Shown: in pieces, positions 5,951 to 10,607 of the stretch
Numbering within the stretch: position 1 is the stretch's first letter
Layout of the letters: each line of letters begins with the position of its first letter
Origin: Deltaproteobacteria bacterium
GTDB lineage: Bacteria > Desulfobacterota > Desulfobacteria > Desulfobacterales > JAABPS01
Length of the DNA: 10,607 bases
Direction of reading: 5' to 3'
NCBI GenBank assembly: GCA_019309685.1
Contig: JAFDFT010000037.1
Coordinates: 1-10,607 of the forward strand
Translations under genes and position numbers: made by a program
The notes under the pieces: generated by a model
The model's input: the letters and a program-made list of their open reading frames with translations, nothing else
Told to the model about the DNA's origin: nothing
Databases searched by the model: none

Positions 5951-7408
5951 ATGTTCGGAATTTGTTCTTACGGCGGTTATGTGCCGAAGTACCGACTCAA
6001 CCGTGGTCTTGTCTACGCTGCCATGGGTTGGATGAACCCGGCAAACATAGCCAACGCGGCTGGAGAAAAAGCCGTAGCAAACTTTGATGAGGACAGTATC
6101 ACAATGGCTGTCGCTGCTGGTATCGACGCGTTGAATGGCATCGATCGGTCAACTGTTGATGCCGTCTATTTTGCCTCAACGACCATGCCCTACAAGGAAA
6201 GGCTCAATGCCGGTATTATCACTCCCGCTCTGGGACTAAGGGACCATGTAAGGGCTGCCGATTTTTCCGGAGGAATAAAAGCCGGTACGACTGCACTGAT
6301 TGCGGCGCTGGAAGGTGTTGAATCTGAAAGGTTGAACAACGTTGTTGTTACCGCATCTGATTGCAGGCTCGGAAAGCCTTCATCTCCACAGGAATTGATC
6401 TTCGGAGATGCTGCAGCTGCTCTTATTGTCGGAAGCAAAGACGTAATCGCTGAATTCAAGGGTTCCTATTCCATAACCTATGACTTCGGAGACCATTATC
6501 GAGGGGCATTTACCAAGTATGACCGCCAATGGGAGGACCGCTGGATCCGTGATCTTGGCTTCGTGCAATTTATCCCAGAAGCAGTAAACGGACTCCTGGA
6601 TAAATACAAGTTGAAAATGGATGACTTTACAAAAGTCGTTTATCCATGCCATTATGGAGGAGCGCGTAAAAAATTAGGCGGAATGCTCGGCATCGCGCCG
6701 GAAGCAGACCAGAACAATCTGCAGGCTGAACTCGGAGAAACCGGGACACCCCACTCTCTTGTAATGCTGGTTAAAGCCCTTGAAGAAGCAAATCCCGGGG
6801 ATAAAATATTGGTTGTCAGTTTTGGCAGCGGATGTGATGCTTTGTTTTTCGAGGTCACCGACAAAATTAAAAAACTCAAAAGCAGAAACGGTATTTCCGG
6901 ATGCCTGGCCAACAAGGCGGATCTTGACAATTACACGAAATATCTTGTCTGGCGAGATATTCTTCCAGGCGAAAAGGGCATGCGTGGAGAAGAAGACAAC
7001 TGGACCCGATGGTCATCATTGTGGCGGGCAAGGACATTTGTCTTCGGCCTTTGGGGAGGGAAATGCAAGAAATGCGGTACCGCTCAACTACCGCCCCAAA
7101 AGATATGTGTAAATCCCGAATGTGGTGCGGTTGACGCGATGGAGCCCTATCTTTTTTCTGACAAGATCGGCAAAATCGCAAGCTTCACCGGAGACATGCT
7201 GGCCGCTTCCGTGAATCCTCCAGCAGTTTACGGAGCTGTTGAATTCGATGAAGGCGGTAAATATTATTTTGATTTCACGGATTGTGATCTTGAATCACTT
7301 GAAACAGGCATGCCTGTTTATATGAGTTTTCGCAGAAAATACTTTGATGATAGAAGAGATATATCAGGGTACTTCTGGAAAGCAGTACCCCAAAAGGAGG
7401 TAAAATAA
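5951..7408 (+). CDS. HMG-CoA-synthase-like protein fused to Zn-ribbon/OB-fold (DUF35) domain
   Basis: This 485-residue fusion joins two domains that are separate proteins in archaea. Residues 1 to about 305 form an HMG-CoA-synthase-like thiolase-fold domain: DSITMAVAAGIDAL (48-61), ASTTMPYKE (75-83), KAGTTAL (110-116), FGDAAAALIVG (151-161), CHYGGARKKLGGMLG (233-247) and LVVSFGSGCDAL (287-298). After a linker, a Zn ribbon has Cys372, Cys375, Cys386 and Cys391 (CX2C-X10-CX4C), then an OB fold to about 478, matching DUF35. The catalytic Cys expected before KAGT is Ile109, and the catalytic Glu of the SESHPY-type motif is Thr77; His234 is kept. Ordinary condensing activity is therefore doubtful. 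A strong AAAGGAGG ribosome site lies 4 bases before the ATG. The thiolase starts 1 bp after the stop. DUF35 proteins bind thiolases and channel CoA intermediates, so a complex with the next gene product is likely. Possible roles are scaffold or cysteine-independent C-C lyase. Confidence 0.85.
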   Translation: MFGICSYGGYVPKYRLNRGLVYAAMGWMNPANIANAAGEKAVANFDEDSITMAVAAGIDALNGIDRSTVDAVYFASTTMPYKERLNAGIITPALGLRDHVRAADFSGGIKAGTTALIAALEGVESERLNNVVVTASDCRLGKPSSPQELIFGDAAAALIVGSKDVIAEFKGSYSITYDFGDHYRGAFTKYDRQWEDRWIRDLGFVQFIPEAVNGLLDKYKLKMDDFTKVVYPCHYGGARKKLGGMLGIAPEADQNNLQAELGETGTPHSLVMLVKALEEANPGDKILVVSFGSGCDALFFEVTDKIKKLKSRNGISGCLANKADLDNYTKYLVWRDILPGEKGMRGEEDNWTRWSSLWRARTFVFGLWGGKCKKCGTAQLPPQKICVNPECGAVDAMEPYLFSDKIGKIASFTGDMLAASVNPPAVYGAVEFDEGGKYYFDFTDCDLESLETGMPVYMSFRRKYFDDRRDISGYFWKAVPQKEVK

Positions 7409-7409
7409 A

Positions 7410-8612
7410 ATGGCTGACGGAATAAGAGATAAAGTCGCAATTTTAGGTATGGGGTGTACCAAGTTTGGCGAAAGGTGGGAGTCAGGCGCCGAAGACCTTG
7501 CAGTAGAGGCGTTTGTTGAATGTCTGGAAGACGCGGGCATTGAAAAGAAAGAACTACAGGCCGCCTACGTGGGAACCCATTTTGACGAGGTAAATGTGGG
7601 CAAGGCCGCGCTGCCTATCGCTCTGCCCTTGAAACTTCCCTATATTCCGGTTACAAGAACGGAAAACTACTGCGCCACAGCAACAGAGGCTTTCAGGGCC
7701 GCAGTCTATTCTGTTGCCGCTGGTGTGTACGATATTGTTTTAGCCATCGGTGTTGAAAAATTAAAAGACACGGGTTACGGTGGGCTTCCCAGTTCAGGAG
7801 GAGGCGTTAACTCTTTTATGATGGGAGCCAATTTTACTGCTCCTGGATCTTTCGCACAGCTGGCCACGGCATATGGGAAAAAATGGGATATCCCCATGGA
7901 TAAAATCAAAGATGCTATTGCCCATGTTTCCGCCAAGAGTCACGCAAATGGCGTACTCAATCCCAGAGCGCATCTCAGACGTGCTATTTCAGAAGATCAA
8001 ATAAAGGCCGCTCCCATGATCGCTTATCCTCTGGGTCTTTTTGACTGCTGTGGTGTTAGTGATGGATCGGCAGCCGCGATTGTCACAACACCTGAAATCG
8101 CAAAGAGCTTGAAAAAAAATCAGGATATTGTCATGGTAAAGGCATTATCCATCTGTGACAGTTCTGGTGAAGAAGCAATGTACAATAACTGGGACGGCTC
8201 GCATTTTGTCACAACGCGGATCGCTGCTACCAATGCGTATAAAGAAGCCGGTATTAAAGACCCGAGAAAAGAAATCAGCATGATGGAAGTCCATGACTGC
8301 TTCTCAATTACGGAAATGGTCACCATGGAAGACCTTCACATTTCGCCAAAAGGCGGCTCATACGATGATATCATGAACGGGTTTTATGATCTCAATGGTG
8401 ATGTGCCGTGCCAGGTAGACGGCGGGCTGAAATGCTTTGGACATCCTATTGGCGCTTCAGGGCTGCGTATGATCTACGCCATGTATGAACAGCTGCTGGA
8501 CAGGGTTCCTGAAGAAAGAAAGGTCAAGAACGCGCGGCTCGGCCTGACCCATAACTTGGGCGGTCTGCCCTGGATGAACGTTGCCGCAATTTCAATTGTC
8601 GGTTTAAACTAA
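7410..8612 (+). CDS. SCP-x-type thiolase (acetyl-CoA acetyltransferase-like)
   Basis: The 400-residue protein is a thiolase of the SCP-x/archaeal type, the class that partners with DUF35 proteins, as in the archaeal acetoacetyl-CoA thiolase-HMGCS complex and in BbsB of anaerobic toluene degradation. The nucleophile is Cys88 in ENYCATATEA (86-95). The other active-site motifs are EVHDCF (293-298, His295), GHPIGASG (344-351, His345) and HNLGG (381-385), which replaces the C-terminal CxG loop of classical thiolases in this class. The start RDKVAILGMGCTKFG is family-typical, and an AAAGGAGG site inside the last codons of the previous gene sits 9 bases before the ATG, so translation is probably coupled. 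It should cleave a 3-ketoacyl-CoA with CoA, or catalyse the reverse condensation. The chain length or aromatic nature of the substrate is not readable. A large hairpin follows the stop. Confidence 0.92.
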   Translation: MADGIRDKVAILGMGCTKFGERWESGAEDLAVEAFVECLEDAGIEKKELQAAYVGTHFDEVNVGKAALPIALPLKLPYIPVTRTENYCATATEAFRAAVYSVAAGVYDIVLAIGVEKLKDTGYGGLPSSGGGVNSFMMGANFTAPGSFAQLATAYGKKWDIPMDKIKDAIAHVSAKSHANGVLNPRAHLRRAISEDQIKAAPMIAYPLGLFDCCGVSDGSAAAIVTTPEIAKSLKKNQDIVMVKALSICDSSGEEAMYNNWDGSHFVTTRIAATNAYKEAGIKDPRKEISMMEVHDCFSITEMVTMEDLHISPKGGSYDDIMNGFYDLNGDVPCQVDGGLKCFGHPIGASGLRMIYAMYEQLLDRVPEERKVKNARLGLTHNLGGLPWMNVAAISIVGLN

Positions 8613-8630
8613 CTAATTCCCCCCGTAGAA

Positions 8631-8675
8631 GACCGGTTGCCTAAAGTGGGCGTTTGACACCTTAGGCAGCCGGTC
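8631..8675 (+). terminator. Large hairpin after the thiolase gene (attenuator, terminator or mRNA-stability element)
   Basis: The arms GACCGGTTGCCTAA (8631-8644) and TTAGGCAGCCGGTC (8662-8675) pair over 14 positions with a single T-G wobble. After one mismatch GTG/CAC adds three further pairs around a 9-base loop. The stem is long and GC-rich. No T-run follows on the plus strand, so a canonical intrinsic terminator is not supported. It lies 18 bp after the thiolase stop and 146 bp before the AOR gene, where it could reduce read-through or protect the upstream mRNA from exonucleases. Confidence 0.55.
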
Positions 8676-8821
8676 ATTAATTCAAATACGTGAGTGCCTT
8701 TTAAAGCGGAGGATATCTTTTAATCTGAAATATTCAGTATTAAAATTTGATTTCTTCGCTTTTTTATTTTAAATTCAACCGCAGGAAGGTTCTTATTAAA
8801 AATATATTCAAGGAGCTTAAA
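8676..8821 (+). other. AT-rich leader before the AOR-family gene
   Basis: No gene is visible. A small palindrome (CTGAA, ATA, TTCAG at 8725-8737) and an AT-rich stretch precede a clear AGGAG ribosome site at about 8811-8815, six bases before the AOR start codon. The spacing leaves room for a separate promoter for the AOR gene, but I cannot assign good hexamers. Confidence 0.4.
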
Positions 8822-10607
8822 ATGAGTAAAAATGTTTATGGATGGTGTGGTAAAATCCTTAAGGTGAATCTAAGTAACGCTTCGATAACCGAACTGGATA
8901 CCATGGATTATGCTGACCGCTTTCTAGGGGGACGGGGTATTGCCACTAAGATCTATTATGACGAAGTGCCCCCAGAGGTCGGAGCTCTGGACCCAGGCAA
9001 TTGTCTTATCCTGATGAGCGGCCCACTCACAGCCACCGGAGCTCAGGGCACACCCAGGTTTGAAGTTGTTGGGAAATCCCCTATGGTAATGCCTGAAGGG
9101 TTTTGCTATGGGAACCTGGGGGGATTCTTTGCGCCCTACTTAAAAAGAGCCGGATATGACGGTATAGTTGTTACAGGCTGCGCTGATAAACCGAGTTACA
9201 TATGGATAAATGACGGGAAAGCGCAAATTCTTGAAGCATCTTTTTTGTGGGGCAAAGGATTTTTTGATGTTAGCAGCATACTGAGAGAAAAGTATGGCCA
9301 AAAAGTAAGATTTGTTACAACAGGTGTTGCCGGTGAAAACAAATGCAGAAGCGCAACCCTTCTTGCTGATCATGAAGGCAGCGCAACAGGCGGATTCGGC
9401 GCTGTTCTGGGATCAAAAAATCTAAAGGCCATCGTCGTAAACGGTACGGGCAAACCGGAAGTAGCAAGGCCGGATGAACTCGCTGATCTAAACAAAGAAA
9501 CTATAAAATTGAGCAAGCGCGGGTCGCTTAGAATGCCGGTACCGAAAAAACTTATCGAGTATGTAAAAACAGCATCATGTTACCAATGCGGGTTGGAGTG
9601 CGGCAAGGGCTTATATAAAACCCCTCAAGAAAGGGAGGTCGTAAGAAAATGTCAGGCTTTTGTTATGTATATGCCTTGGGCTTTTGCCAGAGAAGGTGAA
9701 GGAATTGATACGGTACTTGATGCAACGGATTTAAGTAACGATTATTCGATCTGCACAATGGAGCTGAGTAATATTATTACATGGATAGACACGGCCTACA
9801 AGTCCGGTTATCTAACAGATGAAATAACCGGGCTGGAATACGATAAATTAGGAAGCCCTGAATTTTTCGAAACGCTTGTTTCAATGATCGCAAGAAGAGA
9901 AGGATTTGGAGACATTCTTGCAGAAGGACTTCTCAGGGCGGGCGAAAAACTCGGTGATGATGCGAAGTCTCTTTTCAACGAACAGGTTTACGGAGTTGGG
10001 TTAGGCGCCGCGTATTCTCCTCGCCAATACAATATCAACGCACTTCTTTACGGAATGGAACCGCGGCAACCCATCGCAATGCTCCATGATGTCAGTCATC
10101 TTCTTGCCCGCTGGCTTCTTCATAGAATACGACCCAACCTTTCACCTACTACTGCAGAGGTTTTCAGGGCCGCGGCAACGAAGTTCTGGGGGCATGAAAA
10201 AGCCTGGGATATGACAACATATGAGGGAAAAGCGCATGCAACTGTAAAAATTCAGGACAGGACCTATCTAAAGGACAGCCTGCCGTTTTGCGACTTTGCA
10301 TGGCCGATCATGGACTCTTTTAATACCGAAGACAATACAGGAGACCCGACTCTTGAGAGCAGGATATTTTCTGCAGTTACGGGAATAGAAACAGATGAAA
10401 AAGGACTGAGCCTGTATGCTGACAGGATGTTTAATATTCAGCGGGCTGTTCTTCTGGGTGAAGGATGGAAAGCAAAAGAAGATGACGCGCCGTCTGAATT
10501 TAATTTTACGGATCCGATTATGCACGATATCCTGAATCCCCAGCTCATTGTTCCAGGGCCGACCGAAGAGCCTGTAAGTGTAAAGGGTAATGTTCTGGAC
10601 ATGGATA
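8822..10607 (+). CDS. Aldehyde:ferredoxin oxidoreductase-family tungsten enzyme (3' end outside window)
   Basis: The open frame gives 595 residues and continues past the window edge; family members are usually about 600-650 residues, so most of the protein is present. The N-terminal tungstopterin-binding domain shows FLGGRGIATKIYYDEV (34-49), SGPLTATGAQGTPRF (66-80), GKSPM, YGNLGGFFAPYLKRAGYDGI and ATGGFGAVLGSKNLKAI. The [4Fe-4S] ligands are Cys253, Cys256 and Cys260 (CX2CX3C) with Cys490 in DSLPFCDF, spaced as in Pyrococcus AOR (288, 291, 295, 494). Glu314 in NDYSICTMELSN sits where the catalytic Glu of AOR is expected, and Asp485 is the pterin-binding Asp of the DxxGLC-type motif. It would oxidise an aldehyde to the acid with ferredoxin in the cytoplasm. 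The family also includes BamB of class II benzoyl-CoA reductase, and without the downstream genes this alternative remains open. It is co-oriented with the thiolase 209 bp upstream. Confidence 0.93.
   Translation, partial: MSKNVYGWCGKILKVNLSNASITELDTMDYADRFLGGRGIATKIYYDEVPPEVGALDPGNCLILMSGPLTATGAQGTPRFEVVGKSPMVMPEGFCYGNLGGFFAPYLKRAGYDGIVVTGCADKPSYIWINDGKAQILEASFLWGKGFFDVSSILREKYGQKVRFVTTGVAGENKCRSATLLADHEGSATGGFGAVLGSKNLKAIVVNGTGKPEVARPDELADLNKETIKLSKRGSLRMPVPKKLIEYVKTASCYQCGLECGKGLYKTPQEREVVRKCQAFVMYMPWAFAREGEGIDTVLDATDLSNDYSICTMELSNIITWIDTAYKSGYLTDEITGLEYDKLGSPEFFETLVSMIARREGFGDILAEGLLRAGEKLGDDAKSLFNEQVYGVGLGAAYSPRQYNINALLYGMEPRQPIAMLHDVSHLLARWLLHRIRPNLSPTTAEVFRAAATKFWGHEKAWDMTTYEGKAHATVKIQDRTYLKDSLPFCDFAWPIMDSFNTEDNTGDPTLESRIFSAVTGIETDEKGLSLYADRMFNIQRAVLLGEGWKAKEDDAPSEFNFTDPIMHDILNPQLIVPGPTEEPVSVKGNVLDMD

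Noticed and set aside
6652..7181. Open frames on both strands inside the HMGCS-like/DUF35 gene
   Set aside because: They are shadows of the real reading frame, which has continuous domain motifs, a Zn ribbon and a strong ribosome site.
5951..7408. Ordinary HMG-CoA synthase of the mevalonate pathway
   Set aside because: The catalytic Cys and Glu positions are Ile109 and Thr77, and no mevalonate genes are nearby.
8708..8714. GGAGGAT ribosome-site-like sequence before the AOR gene
   Set aside because: No start codon with an ORF follows at a suitable distance; the AOR gene has its own AGGAG site.
8727..8777. Possible intrinsic terminator (GAAAT/ATTTC before a T-run near 8760)
   Set aside because: The stem is 5 AT-rich pairs with an 18-base loop, which is too unstable.
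1..10607. CRISPR array, tRNA, rRNA, insertion sequence or transposase
   Set aside because: I saw no regularly spaced repeats, cloverleaf, ribosomal sequence or transposase motifs on either strand.

Overview
The window looks like chromosome from a moderately AT-rich, strictly anaerobic Gram-negative bacterium. A deltaproteobacterial (Desulfobacterota) sulfate-reducer-like host is the best guess. This rests on an aldehyde:ferredoxin-oxidoreductase-family tungsten enzyme, an SCP-x-type thiolase paired with a Zn-ribbon/OB-fold (DUF35) partner, and a radical SAM protein, next to ordinary Gram-negative wall-recycling genes. The assignment is an inference from gene content; no species marker is present.

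Layout. Positions 1-292 are AT-rich non-coding DNA containing an imperfect inverted repeat (arms 95-110 and 202-217). tsaD (293-1288, +) makes the universal tRNA t6A37 modification. It converges on a tight minus-strand pair, mltG (3322-2318) then nagZ (2313-1315), separated by 4 bp, for peptidoglycan cleavage and recycling. mltG starts with TTG. A 243-bp AT-rich spacer separates mltG from a divergent radical SAM gene (3566-4732, +) whose cluster motif is CX4CX2C. Next comes a 552-bp gene-free stretch (4733-5284). It holds a GC-rich island with a short hairpin and a possible minus-strand coding relic, then an AT-rich regulatory region with two palindromes, a promoter-like sequence and a chain of tiny ORFs leading into the tetR start.

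The accessory part starts at 5285: a TetR-family regulator, an HMG-CoA-synthase-like protein fused to a C-terminal Zn-ribbon/OB-fold (DUF35) domain (5951-7408), an SCP-x-type thiolase (7410-8612), and after a large 14-bp-arm hairpin (8631-8675) an AOR-family oxidoreductase that runs off the window end (8822-10607, 595 codons visible). The HMGCS-like/DUF35 protein plus thiolase reproduces in two genes the three parts of the archaeal thiolase-DUF35-HMGCS complex, and is also related in plan to the BbsAB thiolase of anaerobic toluene degradation.

The most striking point is that the HMGCS-like domain appears to have lost the catalytic cysteine (Ile109) and the catalytic glutamate (Thr77), while the thiolase keeps its Cys/His set. 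The fused protein is therefore unlikely to be an ordinary HMG-CoA synthase. It may be a scaffold for the thiolase, or catalyse a cysteine-independent C-C bond reaction (for example a retro-aldol like Ltp2/DUF35 in steroid breakdown) whose aldehyde product the AOR enzyme could oxidise. This working model is an inference; the substrate cannot be read from the sequence.
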